In this document: piece after piece, positions 24,685 to 33,355 of the stretch
How the letters are laid out: the number at the start of each line of letters is the position of its first letter
Numbering within the stretch: position 1 is the first letter of the stretch
From: Terriglobales bacterium
Lineage (GTDB): Bacteria; Acidobacteriota; Terriglobia; Terriglobales; Acidobacteriaceae
Reading direction: 5' to 3'
Length of the DNA stretch: 64,000 nt
Assembly (NCBI GenBank): GCA_025462725.1
Contig: JAOAPE010000003.1
Location: 62,001 to 126,000, forward strand
Translations under genes and position numbers: made by a program
Notes under the pieces: generated by a model
What the model was told of the DNA's origin: nothing
What the model saw: the letters and a program-made list of their open reading frames with translations, nothing else
The model's database searches: none

Positions 24685-25140
24685 TTACGCTGCCGCTTTC
24701 CGATCGCGCATTCTGCGGATGTAATCGTGGGCACTGAAGATGTTCTGTGCCTGCGTTCGTATGAGCGATGAGAGATTGTCGGGAAGATTCTCATTCAATG
24801 CTTCCTGATAGACCTTTTTGACACCATCCTCGGCGGCTTCAATCGAGCTCAGGATGGCATGGTCAGTACCCCCGAGACTGGCTTTAAGGTCCATCCATAG
24901 CCGGCGAATGGTTCCCCCGGCGCTGCCTTCAACGTCCACATCCGCACTTCCAAAATGCTGGATCTCAGATTGCAACTCGGCGGCATACTGTCCGCGCTCA
25001 ATGCTCCGCTCGTTGAAAAATCGGCGGAGTTCGGGCTCTCTCACCTTTTCGGCGGCATCGCGATAACCTTGTTGTGAGTCACTATCAGCTTCAATGAGGT
25101 TTTTTACGATACCAAACACTTTGTCATTAGAAATGGCCAT
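24685..25140 (-). CDS. PA2169-like four-helix-bundle (DUF2383) protein
   Basis: 151 residues from the ATG at 25140, with AGGAG nine bases upstream. The sequence fits a ferritin-like helix pair: LIEADSDSQQGYRDAAEKV followed by RRFFNERSIERGQYAAEL, the PA2169/DUF2383 signature, and a C-terminal EDGVKKVYQEALNEN helix. Metal-binding Glu residues are not fully aligned, so enzymatic activity is unclear. Such proteins are often stress-induced. The gene is single and ends at a shared terminator. Confidence 0.82.
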   Translation of the reverse strand: MAISNDKVFGIVKNLIEADSDSQQGYRDAAEKVREPELRRFFNERSIERGQYAAELQSEIQHFGSADVDVEGSAGGTIRRLWMDLKASLGGTDHAILSSIEAAEDGVKKVYQEALNENLPDNLSSLIRTQAQNIFSAHDYIRRMRDRKAAA

Positions 25141-25273
25141 GCATACACTCCTGTTGTTCTGATTTGTGTGCTGTCCCCGGTTAGATGCCTGCAACCAGAG
25201 CCGTATGCCTTGAAATCGAGAGCGGAATGCTGTGCTGGCATTTTGCAATATGCCAAATTAGAATGTACGAACG

Positions 25274-25642
25274 ATGAGAAATATTGGAATTTGCGTGCTG
25301 CTGCTGGCCGCGTCATTCGCAGGGGCTTTAGCTGGTGATGAAGGGAGTTCGATCGTGAACTTCACCGTGATTCGTGATTACAACGGGAAGCCTGTCCGCA
25401 ATGCCAGCGTCATACTGCACTCGGTTGATAAGGGCGGCAAGCAAAACAAGGGCGGAGCACAGTTGAAGACTGACGCCGACGGCAAGGCCAATTATCCGGG
25501 ACTGCCGTACGGCAAAGTGCGAGTTCAGGTGATTGCACCGGGGTTGCAGACGTTCGGCGAGGACTACGACATCAAAGATAAAACCATGGACATTGAGATC
25601 AAGATGAAACGTCCAACCGACCAGTACACCATTTATAAGTAA
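25274..25642 (+). CDS. Exported carboxypeptidase-regulatory-like (beta-sandwich) protein
   Basis: 122 residues with a signal peptide (VLLLAASFAGALAG, cleavage near residue 20). The mature 100 residues form a beta-sandwich typical of the carboxypeptidase-D regulatory / SpaA-like fold: NFTVIRDYNGKPVRNASVIL, then TDADGKANYPGLPYGKVRVQV and GLQTFGEDYDI. No enzymatic domain is attached, so it may bind surface ligands or act as a small secreted adhesin-like unit. It is followed by a strong terminator and is convergent with the AMP-ligase gene. Confidence 0.8.
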   Translation: MRNIGICVLLLAASFAGALAGDEGSSIVNFTVIRDYNGKPVRNASVILHSVDKGGKQNKGGAQLKTDADGKANYPGLPYGKVRVQVIAPGLQTFGEDYDIKDKTMDIEIKMKRPTDQYTIYK

Positions 25643-25662
25643 ACTTTTTGATTCAACAAGAG

Positions 25663-25687
25663 ACCCCGCCTGGCGCGGGGTTTTTGC
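25663..25687 (+). terminator. Intrinsic terminator
   Basis: CCCCGC (25664-25669) pairs with GCGGGG (25675-25680), loop CTGGC, followed by TTTTTGC. It closes the small exported-protein gene. Confidence 0.85.
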
Positions 25688-25689
25688 TT

Positions 25690-27267
25690 TTAGAGCTGCG
25701 AACGAAGGTCTTTGCGGAGGATCTTTCCGGAAGGGTTTCGCGGGATGGCAGCGACAAAGCGAACCTGGCGCGGTTGTTTGTAATTTGTAAGCCGCTCGGC
25801 GACATAACCGCAGAGTTCATTTTCCAATTGTTTGCAGGGCGAAATGCTGTCGCGCAGGACGACGAACGCGCAGGGAACTTCGCCTGCATTGTCGTCAGGC
25901 GCTCCGATGACACCGCAATCGCGCACGCAAGGGTGCTCGAGCAGGACGCCCTCGATCTCCGCGGGTGCCATTGCGAATCCTTTGTATTTGATCATTTCCT
26001 TACGGCGGTCAACGATCTTGTAAAAGCCTTCGCTGTCACGAACGGCGACGTCGCCGGACCAATACCAACCATCGCGAAGGACTTCACGAGTGGAGGCAGG
26101 AGCGTTGAGGTATCCGCTCATGAATTGCGGGCCGCGCATAACAAGTTCGCCGGGTTCACCGCAAGCCACTTCGCTTCCATCTTCGGCAACAAGGCGGCAG
26201 TCAGTTTTTGCGGCGGCGTGGCCGATGGAGTCCGGGCGGTAAAGCTGAGATTCGAGAAATCCGAGGTGAGTGACGGGAGAAGCTTCCGTCATGCCGTATC
26301 CCTGGCGCACGCGAATGCCGGTAAGCGAGGTGAATCGCTTGGGAAGCTCAGGCGCAAGCGGAGCGGCTCCTGATTTCACAGAGCGTACGACATGGTTCGC
26401 AGGAAAGCAGCCTTGCTCGGCGGCAACGCAGAATCCATTCATGACCGGCGGAACCAACGGAAGGTAAGTGATCGCCTCCGAGACTAGCAGCGCGAGCGCG
26501 CGTTCCATGTCGAACCGCGCCATCAGGACGATCGTCGAACCGATGAGCAGAAAGGGATTGAGGATTACGTTCAGCCCGTAGATGTGGTACAGCGGCAGAA
26601 AACAGAGGACGACATCCTCAGAGTTAGGAGTGGCTTCTTCGCCCGGAGCGAGAAATTGATAAGCATTCGCGAGCAGGTTCTCGTGCGTGAGCATCACGCC
26701 CTTGGGCAATCCGGTGGTGCCGCTTGAGTATGGGAGAGCGGCGAGTGTATTTGCCGCATTCGACGCCGGCATGGGAACCGTGGCTGAATGGGACTTCAAT
26801 AGTTCCGAAAAGTGTGCGGAGCCGGAGATGGCGTGTCGTGTGGTGAACAGGTGCCGCAGGTTCGGAATACCCGCCAGACTAACCTCTGCGATCTGTGGGC
26901 CGTCAGTGATCAGAGCAACCGCTCCGGAATTCTCAAGTTGGTATCGGACTTCGCGCTCCCGATAGCTGGGATTCAACAACGTAGGAACAGCGCCGGCGAG
27001 AGTGGCTGCGTGGAATGCGACCGCGTATTCCCAGCTGTTTGGAAGATATATGGCGATGACTTCGCCGGGCTTGATGCCAAGTCCCACCAGACTCCTTGCA
27101 GCACGCTCAATCATCTCGCCGAATTCGCCGTAGGAGATCCGTCTGGCGGGGCCGATGCATGAGGTGTCCATCAGAGCGATCTTGCTGGCATGTTTTCGGC
27201 AGGCGTTCAGAAGCGCGTCATGCAGAAAGATTCCGGAAAGTTCGGCATGGAGATGGGTGCGGAGCAT
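25690..27267 (-). CDS. AMP-dependent acyl-CoA synthetase, 4-coumarate-CoA-ligase-like
   Basis: 525 residues with complete adenylation motifs: A3 YSSGTTGLPKGVMLTH, A5 QGYGMTEASP, A7 YWSGDVAVRD, A8 KEMIKYKGFAMAPAEIE and the C-terminal Lys in NPSGKILRK. The order of residues and the size match the 4CL / long-chain acyl-CoA ligase branch. It activates a carboxylic acid to an acyl-AMP and then transfers it to CoA; aromatic or medium-chain substrates are likely. No CoA pathway genes are adjacent. The gene is convergent with the small exported protein and 96 bases from a divergent SDR gene. Confidence 0.93.
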   Translation of the reverse strand: MLRTHLHAELSGIFLHDALLNACRKHASKIALMDTSCIGPARRISYGEFGEMIERAARSLVGLGIKPGEVIAIYLPNSWEYAVAFHAATLAGAVPTLLNPSYREREVRYQLENSGAVALITDGPQIAEVSLAGIPNLRHLFTTRHAISGSAHFSELLKSHSATVPMPASNAANTLAALPYSSGTTGLPKGVMLTHENLLANAYQFLAPGEEATPNSEDVVLCFLPLYHIYGLNVILNPFLLIGSTIVLMARFDMERALALLVSEAITYLPLVPPVMNGFCVAAEQGCFPANHVVRSVKSGAAPLAPELPKRFTSLTGIRVRQGYGMTEASPVTHLGFLESQLYRPDSIGHAAAKTDCRLVAEDGSEVACGEPGELVMRGPQFMSGYLNAPASTREVLRDGWYWSGDVAVRDSEGFYKIVDRRKEMIKYKGFAMAPAEIEGVLLEHPCVRDCGVIGAPDDNAGEVPCAFVVLRDSISPCKQLENELCGYVAERLTNYKQPRQVRFVAAIPRNPSGKILRKDLRSQL

Positions 27268-27363
27268 CTGGGCGGGTTCATTGTAGAGCAGTCAGCACTC
27301 AGCAGTCAGCATTTAGTCGTCAATGTCGGAGGCGATGCGAGGTACATTCGATAGAATGACTGC

Positions 27364-28098
27364 ATGCAAGAGTTGAAAGGGAAAACAGCACTGATTACCG
27401 GCGCGGCGATGCGAATCGGACGCGAGGTGGCATTGGAACTAGCGCGCGCTGGGGCAGATATCGCCATCACCTTCCGATCGTCGGACCGCGAAGCGCGGCG
27501 GACGGTGGTGGAACTGACAGCGTTTGGAGTACGGGCGTTTGCGCTAAAGTGCGATGTCCGGGATGAACTGAATGTGAAAGAGATGATTGCGGAAGTGAGA
27601 AGGGAATTGGGCGGCATCGACATCCTGGTGAACAACGCCGGCGCATACGCGACCGTGGAGTTCGAGAAACTGACAGTCGAGCAATGGGACGAGATGTTTG
27701 CTACGAACGCGCGGGGAGCATTTCTGGTCACGAAGCATGCAGCCAAGGAATTAAGGAAGCGCAAAGGGCGGGTAATCAACATCGGGTCGCTGGGCGGAAT
27801 CAGACCGTGGGCTAGCCATGTCCACTACTGCGCGTCTAAGGCTGCGTTGCACATGCTGACGCAAGCGTCCGCGAAAGCGCTTGCGCCCGATGTGGTGGTG
27901 AACTGTGTGGCTCCAGGAATGATTGATCTGGGTGAAAAGAAGCCTTCAGCGGCGATGAAGAAGTTCACGGAGAAGACTCCGATGCATCGCAATGGGAATG
28001 CACAGGACGTTGCGATTGCGGTGCGGTTCTTCGCAGGCACATCGCAGTTTGTTACGGGGCAGATTTTGGTGGTGGATGGCGGATTGGGGCTGGCGTGA
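27364..28098 (+). CDS. Short-chain dehydrogenase/reductase, pteridine-reductase-like
   Basis: 244 residues. The cofactor loop TGAAMRIGREVA near residue 13 and DVRD plus NNAG are in place. The catalytic Ser (INIGSLGG), Tyr and Lys (HYCASKAAL) are intact. TGAAxRIG is common in FolM/pteridine reductase-like enzymes and NADP preference is suggested by the loop after ITFRSSDREARR. A tentative -10 (GATAGAAT) lies just upstream. It is divergent from the AMP-ligase gene and probably expressed on its own. Confidence 0.9.
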   Translation: MQELKGKTALITGAAMRIGREVALELARAGADIAITFRSSDREARRTVVELTAFGVRAFALKCDVRDELNVKEMIAEVRRELGGIDILVNNAGAYATVEFEKLTVEQWDEMFATNARGAFLVTKHAAKELRKRKGRVINIGSLGGIRPWASHVHYCASKAALHMLTQASAKALAPDVVVNCVAPGMIDLGEKKPSAAMKKFTEKTPMHRNGNAQDVAIAVRFFAGTSQFVTGQILVVDGGLGLA

Positions 28099-28106
28099 GG
28101 CTGCAG

Positions 28107-28589
28107 TTAGCCAGGATTGTCTGCTTGGCTAAGAACAACCGCAGGGGACTGTGCTGTTCCGGAATGCTTTATCTTCTTTCCTGCCCACTGGACGTAAGCT
28201 ACCTCACGAATCTCAACTCGGTTTGTTTCCAGCTTTTCTGATTTTGGCTGCGCCAATTTCAGATGCGATCTGGGACCGCCAGAAGTCGGCTGCAGATAGA
28301 GGTGTAAACCTGCACCGAATGCGCTTACAGATTCAAGTATGAAGGTGCCGTTTTCTGAACCCGGAAGAGGCAATCCCCATACTTCCACGAGAATTCTTTT
28401 CTTTAAGAATGGAAGGAGCGATTGTGCCAATCGGTTTGGCGTTCCGAGGAGCGTTCCGGCAATCATGAAAAATATGATTGCTAACGCAATTCCCGCAAAT
28501 CGAAACTGCTTGCTCAGTAGCGGGCCGAGCAGTGCGGTTACTCCGAAAACAGCAAATATGATGCCAAGACGCAGGTATCTGCTTTTCAA
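28107..28589 (-). CDS. Hypothetical membrane protein
   Basis: 160 residues with two hydrophobic segments near the N-terminus (about residues 7-25 and 31-50), placing the C-terminal 100 residues on one side of the membrane. The soluble part is basic with no recognised motif (LVEVWGLPLPGSENGTFIL). It lies 18 bases downstream of the split E1beta gene on the same strand and may be the last gene of that operon. Not recognised. Confidence 0.65.
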   Translation of the reverse strand: MKSRYLRLGIIFAVFGVTALLGPLLSKQFRFAGIALAIIFFMIAGTLLGTPNRLAQSLLPFLKKRILVEVWGLPLPGSENGTFILESVSAFGAGLHLYLQPTSGGPRSHLKLAQPKSEKLETNRVEIREVAYVQWAGKKIKHSGTAQSPAVVLSQADNPG

Positions 28590-28607
28590 TATTCCGTTCC
28601 GGTCATT

Positions 28608-29594
28608 CTAATACTGAGCGCAACGCTCCATCGCCGCTTGAATCTTTTCCACTGTTGGCATGTAGAACTTCTCCAACGTCGGAGCGAAGGGGATTGCCGG
28701 AATATCCGGCGCGGTCACGCGCAGGATGGGCGCATCCAGACATTCAAACGCCTGTTCGGCGATCACCGCGGAGATCTCTGACGAGATTCCCAAAGTGCGG
28801 TGGTCTTCCTGCACCAGCACCACACGGTTCGTCTTCGCGACGGAATTGAGAATGGTGTCATGGTCGATGGGGTTCAGTGTGCGCAGGTCAATGCATTCGA
28901 CGTTGATGCCGTGCTCACTCTTCATCTTGTCAGCGGCCTGAAGCATGAGTTGCATCGTGTATCCGTAGGAGACGGCGGTCATGTCAGAGCCTTCGCGCCG
29001 GACAACAGCCTTGTCTAACGAAACGGTGTAGTCCTCGCTGGGCACTTCTTCCTTGATCGAGCGATACAGCTTCTTGTGCTCGAAATAAATAACCGGATTG
29101 TCGTCGCGGATCGCGGCTTTGAGCATGCCCTTGGCGTCATACGGAGTGCTGGGGGCGATAACGCGCAAGCCGGGCTCGTGTGCGAACCAGGTGGTGTTGG
29201 TCTGCGAGTGGTAGAGTCCACCGGCGACACCGCCGCCATAGCAGATGCGAAGTGTGATTGGACACGTCTGTGTGCCGGCGCTGCGGTATCGCAGCTTGGC
29301 GGCTTGCTGAGTGATGGCGTCCATCGCAGGAGTGACGAAGTCAACGAACTGAATCTCAGGTACGGGACGCATCCCGGCCATGGCTGCGCCGATAGACGAG
29401 CTGACGATCACGCCTTCCGCGAGTGGGGAATCGATGACGCGGTCAGGGCCGAACTCCTCGATGAGTCCCTTGGTGGCTTTGAACGCTCCGCCCATGACTC
29501 CAACGTCCTCACCGATGATGAAGACTTTTTCGTCGCGCTTCATCTCTTCATTGAGCGCGGTATTGATTGCGTCGATATACGTGATTAGTGGCAT
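28608..29594 (-). CDS. 2-oxoacid dehydrogenase E1 beta subunit
   Basis: 328 residues with the E1beta signature (VFIIGEDVGVMGGAFKATKGL, SPLAEGVIVSSSIGAAMAG) and the closing transketolase-C domain (VVLVQEDHRTLGISSEI). It forms an alpha2-beta2 E1 that decarboxylates pyruvate or branched-chain 2-oxoacids. The ribosome site GGAAGA precedes the ATG. It follows E1alpha by 31 bases, so the two are co-transcribed. No E2 is adjacent. This subunit and its fused paralogue at 7-9 kb are clearly distinct in sequence. Confidence 0.92.
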   Translation of the reverse strand: MPLITYIDAINTALNEEMKRDEKVFIIGEDVGVMGGAFKATKGLIEEFGPDRVIDSPLAEGVIVSSSIGAAMAGMRPVPEIQFVDFVTPAMDAITQQAAKLRYRSAGTQTCPITLRICYGGGVAGGLYHSQTNTTWFAHEPGLRVIAPSTPYDAKGMLKAAIRDDNPVIYFEHKKLYRSIKEEVPSEDYTVSLDKAVVRREGSDMTAVSYGYTMQLMLQAADKMKSEHGINVECIDLRTLNPIDHDTILNSVAKTNRVVLVQEDHRTLGISSEISAVIAEQAFECLDAPILRVTAPDIPAIPFAPTLEKFYMPTVEKIQAAMERCAQY

Positions 29595-29625
29595 TTATCT
29601 TCCGAATGTCTGAATTGTTAGCTGA

Positions 29626-30711
29626 TTACTTTTGCAGGACAGTTGGTGTCCACGTCTTGCGATTCAACTCGCGGTCGCGGATGCTGAACGAATAAACGTG
29701 GTCGAGCGCTTCTTCCGGCTCCGCGTAGGGAGCCTTCTCAGCGAACTCAATGGCTGCGTCCAGTTCCTTCTGGAATGATTCCAGAATCTGCGCCTTGAAA
29801 TCATCTGACCAGAGTTTGTACTTGGCCAGATAGTTTTCCATGAAGGGAATGGGATCTTTCGACTTCCAGTATTCCACTTCAGCGGGATCGCGATACTTCG
29901 CGGGATCGATCTCGGAGTGTCCGTACCAGCGGTAGGTCTTGCACTCGATCAGCGTGGGACCGCCGCCGGTGCGCGCGCGGTGAATGGCTTCGCTGGCGAC
30001 GCGATAGACAGCGACTGCATCGTTACCGTCCACTGTGATGCCGGGAATTCCGTAGCCTTGAGCCTTAATGCTAAGGTCTTCAACCTTGGTCTGAAGCTTC
30101 ACAGAAACGGATTCAGCCCAGAGATTGTTTTGGATCACGTACACGATGGGCAGATTGTGAACGCCGGCAAAGTTCACGGCCTCATGCCAGAATCCGAGGC
30201 TGGTGGAGCCTTCACCTGAGAAGGCCATCACGATGTCATCTTTTTTCTGCATCTTGTAGGCAAGAGCAACGCCGGTGCCGATGTTGAGTTGCGCCGCGAT
30301 GGTGGATGCAGGAGTGATGATGTTCAAAGGAGCGTATCCGCAGTGCGCCGGGGACGAACGGCCTTGATCGGGGCTGGTCTTGCGCGCGTAAATCTGCGAA
30401 ATCATTAAATTCAGCGGCGTGCCTTTGATGAGGTTGGCAATGAAATCGCGATGCGAAGGGGCAATGGTGTCAGAAGGGCGGAGGTCAATTGCGCATCCGA
30501 CTTCGGTAGCTTCTTGCCCGACTGCGGCGTAGTAGTTGCCGGAAAATCGACCCTGCTTGAAGAGGATGCGGATCTTCTCTTCCATCGTGCGGCACTTCAG
30601 CATGGTGGAATAGATCTGTTTCAGCTTTGCTTCCGGCAGAGGAGCAGTGCCGTTGACCGCTTTTGCGGGTGCCGCAGACGTTTCCGCGCGGTCTTTAGTT
30701 TTCGTGGCCAT
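29626..30711 (-). CDS. 2-oxoacid dehydrogenase E1 alpha subunit
   Basis: 361 residues. The thiamine-diphosphate motif is GEGSTSLGFWHEAVNF ending in QNN, with Glu in place of the usual Asp of GDG; the exchange is conservative and may still bind Mg2+. Other family elements are SGNYYAAVGQEATEVG, HRDFIANLIKG and YRWYGHSEIDPAKYR. The first 25 residues are an Ala-rich extension. First gene of a two- or three-gene operon; ribosome site AGGAAAA lies 11 bases upstream of the ATG. Confidence 0.9.
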   Translation of the reverse strand: MATKTKDRAETSAAPAKAVNGTAPLPEAKLKQIYSTMLKCRTMEEKIRILFKQGRFSGNYYAAVGQEATEVGCAIDLRPSDTIAPSHRDFIANLIKGTPLNLMISQIYARKTSPDQGRSSPAHCGYAPLNIITPASTIAAQLNIGTGVALAYKMQKKDDIVMAFSGEGSTSLGFWHEAVNFAGVHNLPIVYVIQNNLWAESVSVKLQTKVEDLSIKAQGYGIPGITVDGNDAVAVYRVASEAIHRARTGGGPTLIECKTYRWYGHSEIDPAKYRDPAEVEYWKSKDPIPFMENYLAKYKLWSDDFKAQILESFQKELDAAIEFAEKAPYAEPEEALDHVYSFSIRDRELNRKTWTPTVLQK

Positions 30712-30937
30712 GTTTAATTATTTTCCTAAAGGGATGTATTTATTGTATCGCAACGATGCACTGCTTGGCAGCAGCCACGTTTTCAACAGGAATGTGTAAA
30801 AACGTACTTACAACTTCACAGTTGCGCGCGGAAGTTTAGCAATGACGAAGGGCTGAGCGGTTTGCACATTTTCCTGTGCGGCAGCATTGACCGATGCGGT
30901 CGAGATGTATTCGGCAGAAGTGCTAAGCTGATTCGCG

Positions 30938-31678
30938 GTGAAGGTAAGAATCGACAAATTGCTGGTGGACCGCGGCCTTGTGACTTCTCGTGAGCGCGCG
31001 CAGGCCCTTATCATCGCGGGACGCGTGCTCGCGAACGAGCAGAAGGTGGCGAAGTCCGGCGTCAACGTTGATGACGAATCCGAGCTTCGCATCATCGGGA
31101 CTGATCTTAAATATGTCAGCCGCGGCGGCTTGAAGCTGGAGCGTGCAATTGAAAAGTGGGCAATCGATCTCGCAGGCAAACTGTGTATGGACATCGGAAC
31201 CTCTACAGGAGGCTTTACCGATTGCATGTTGCAAAACGGCGCTGCGAAAGTGATCGCCGTGGATACGGGGTACGGCCAGATAGATGCGCGATTGCGAGCG
31301 GATTCCCGCGTTCGATTATTGGAGAAGACGAACGCCCGCTATCTTCAGCCGGAAGCAGTCCCCGAAGCTGTGGAGTTCATGGCAATGGATGTCTCATTTA
31401 TCAGTGCTACACTCGTGCTCCCGGCGGTGGTGAAGGCCGCGTTCAAAGGTCGTTCGGGCGACATAGTTGTGCTGATCAAACCACAGTTTGAGGCGGGCAG
31501 GGAATCGGTGGGCAAAGGCGGTATTGTTAAGGACGAAGCCGCACAGCAATCGGCAGTGAAGAAAGTCCGCGACGCGGTTTCGCAACTCGGATTCGTAGAT
31601 ATGGATGTGATCGATTCTCCCATCTTGGGCACGGAAGGTAATCGGGAGTTCTTGCTTCATGCCAAACTCGGCACATAG
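30938..31678 (+). CDS. tlyA: TlyA-family 2'-O-methyltransferase / hemolysin-like protein
   Basis: 246 residues with a GTG start (VKVRIDKLLVDRGLV). Residues about 3-62 form an S4 RNA-binding domain (VDRGLVTSRERAQALIIAG). The FtsJ/Rossmann methyltransferase follows, with the SAM loop MDIGTSTGGFTDCML at about residue 83 and downstream VFE-like motifs (AMDVSFISATLVLP, VLIKPQFEAGRE). TlyA methylates 16S and 23S rRNA 2'-OH groups in some bacteria; cytotoxic activity is a side label. It overlaps the next gene by 20 bases, so the two are co-translated. Confidence 0.93.
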   Translation: MKVRIDKLLVDRGLVTSRERAQALIIAGRVLANEQKVAKSGVNVDDESELRIIGTDLKYVSRGGLKLERAIEKWAIDLAGKLCMDIGTSTGGFTDCMLQNGAAKVIAVDTGYGQIDARLRADSRVRLLEKTNARYLQPEAVPEAVEFMAMDVSFISATLVLPAVVKAAFKGRSGDIVVLIKPQFEAGRESVGKGGIVKDEAAQQSAVKKVRDAVSQLGFVDMDVIDSPILGTEGNREFLLHAKLGT

Positions 31679-32465
31679 TCGCTGTTGCTACGCTATCGCG
31701 CTCTTATTGTGCGTCACCTTGGCTGTGACTTCCGCCGCCGCACAGCAGAAGCGAAAGAAGGCGACTCCAAGCGCCCAAGCGAAAGCCGCCGATGACACGC
31801 CGATTCACGAAAAAATCGCGGAAGGCAAGTATGAATTGAAGAAGCAGAACGGCCAGGTTGCACAGATCGTTGGCGAACCGTGGACGTTGTACCGAACGAA
31901 CGTGGGTTATGAGTTAAAAGAGCAGTGGATCGTCTCAAAGGACACGCAGCAGGAGCCGACAATCATTGATGTAGGCGTGAATTTTGCGCCGGGGCTGTTT
32001 CCCATCCAGATCAGGATCGGCGGAGTTGGTTCCGCGAAAGAACTGAACTGCAGCATGCAAGCCAAAGAGTTTTCCTGTGACAGCGCAGGCCTGCACGCGG
32101 CCATGGCAATGGAGAGACCTTATAATCTCTACCTTCCGTCGCCGTGGATGCTCGGGAGTATCGCGCGTCGCGCGAAGAAAGTGCCTGATAAGGCGACCAA
32201 GGTGCAACTCGTTCAAATGGTGGGAATGACCAGCGCTGGTCCAAAGCTGGATTCGTTCGAAGCGGAAGTGCAGTACGTTGGCGAAGATGAGATTGATGTC
32301 TCAGGCGAGAGGATTCCGGCGAGCATCTTTGAAATCAAAACGAAAACAATGCCCACTATTATGGTGTGGCTTTCGCTGGAAGGTGTAGTGCTGGCAATGC
32401 AAGGCTCGATCAAACCGGAAGAGCGCATGGAACTTACAAAGTTCACGAAGTTTGCGAAGTTCTGA
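31659..32465 (+). CDS. Secreted hypothetical protein
   Basis: 268 residues. A signal peptide ends in TSAAAQ (about residue 28), then a short basic linker and a beta-rich soluble domain (IIDVGVNFAPGLFPIQIRIGG, VSGERIPASIFEI). Two Cys in the middle (ELNCSMQAKEFSCDSA) may pair. The extreme C-terminus is a three-copy repeat of T/A-K-F encoded by a 9-base tandem repeat. I do not recognise the family. It sits between tlyA and nadK in the same direction, overlapping the former by 20 bases and ending 5 bases before nadK. Confidence 0.75.
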   Translation: MPNSAHSRCCYAIALLLCVTLAVTSAAAQQKRKKATPSAQAKAADDTPIHEKIAEGKYELKKQNGQVAQIVGEPWTLYRTNVGYELKEQWIVSKDTQQEPTIIDVGVNFAPGLFPIQIRIGGVGSAKELNCSMQAKEFSCDSAGLHAAMAMERPYNLYLPSPWMLGSIARRAKKVPDKATKVQLVQMVGMTSAGPKLDSFEAEVQYVGEDEIDVSGERIPASIFEIKTKTMPTIMVWLSLEGVVLAMQGSIKPEERMELTKFTKFAKF

Positions 32466-32470
32466 AACAT

Positions 32471-33328
32471 ATGAAGAAAATCGTCATTGTCGCGAAGCCC
32501 GGAAAGCCTGAACTTAGAACGCTCGTGCCGGAACTAGTCGAGTGGCTTCATAAGCGCGGCTGTGAAGTGCTTGTCGATCCCGATTCAGCCACCTGTTGCA
32601 CTGGGATCCCGGTAGTGCAACGGTCAGAGATCGCAGCTCAGAATCCGGACCTGGTGATCGTGCTTGGCGGCGATGGGACGCTTCTCGCCGCGGCGCGCGC
32701 TGTGGCTAAAATCAATATCCCGATCCTCGCGGTCAACCTGGGTTCGCTGGGATTCCTAACTGAGGTCCCGGTCACCGAGCTTTATGCCACGTTCGAAGCT
32801 GTCGAACAAAAGCGCTTTGCGCGGGAGTCGCGCTCGATGCTGCAATGCTGCGTGCAGCGCGGCACTGAGTGCATCGCTGAGTATCTAGCATTGAATGATG
32901 TTGTGGTCACAAAGGGAACCATCGCCCGCATGACGGAGGTGGACATCTTCGTCAACAACAACTTCGTCGCGAATTACAAAGCGGATGGCGTGATCGTTTC
33001 CACACCCACTGGATCGACTGCATACTCGCTCGCGGCAGGCGGCCCGATCCTGGAGCCATCGGTGGATGCATTTGTTATCACTCCGGTGTCGCCGCATGCG
33101 CTGACGAACCGGCCAGTGGTAGTGAGGGATTCGGCGGAGATCGGAATCCATGTCCGCAGTACGCCGGATGAGGCCTTCCTTACTGTAGATGGCCAAGTTG
33201 GAATGCCGGTGTTCGATGGAGACCGCGTGGTGTGCAAGAAGTCTGAGCATCATGTCCATCTTGTGCGATTGCCGGGCCGCACATTCTTCGATGTGCTACG
33301 CACGAAGTTGAAATGGGGAGAGCGCTAA
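32471..33328 (+). CDS. nadK: NAD(+) kinase
   Basis: 285 residues from the ATG at 32471. The GGDGT motif (IVLGGDGTLLAAAR, near residue 60), the LALNDVVV loop and PTGSTAYSLAAGGPI are the diagnostic NadK elements. The enzyme phosphorylates NAD to NADP with ATP or polyphosphate and is usually essential. The gene is five bases downstream of the secreted-protein gene and probably co-transcribed with tlyA, which is a common arrangement in several phyla. Cytoplasmic. Confidence 0.97.
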   Translation: MKKIVIVAKPGKPELRTLVPELVEWLHKRGCEVLVDPDSATCCTGIPVVQRSEIAAQNPDLVIVLGGDGTLLAAARAVAKINIPILAVNLGSLGFLTEVPVTELYATFEAVEQKRFARESRSMLQCCVQRGTECIAEYLALNDVVVTKGTIARMTEVDIFVNNNFVANYKADGVIVSTPTGSTAYSLAAGGPILEPSVDAFVITPVSPHALTNRPVVVRDSAEIGIHVRSTPDEAFLTVDGQVGMPVFDGDRVVCKKSEHHVHLVRLPGRTFFDVLRTKLKWGER

Positions 33329-33355
33329 GGCTCTCCGCTGCTATTATTCTCAGCC

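Noticed and set aside
25648-26373. 241-codon open frame on the plus strand across the AMP-ligase gene
   Set aside because: Antisense to a complete acyl-CoA ligase with all adenylation motifs; it begins inside a terminator region and shows no family similarity.
30808-30937. Minus-strand open frame between E1alpha and tlyA with gene-like codons
   Set aside because: It extends into tlyA on the opposite strand and has no start or ribosome site in the intergenic part; a gene remnant cannot be excluded but is not supported.
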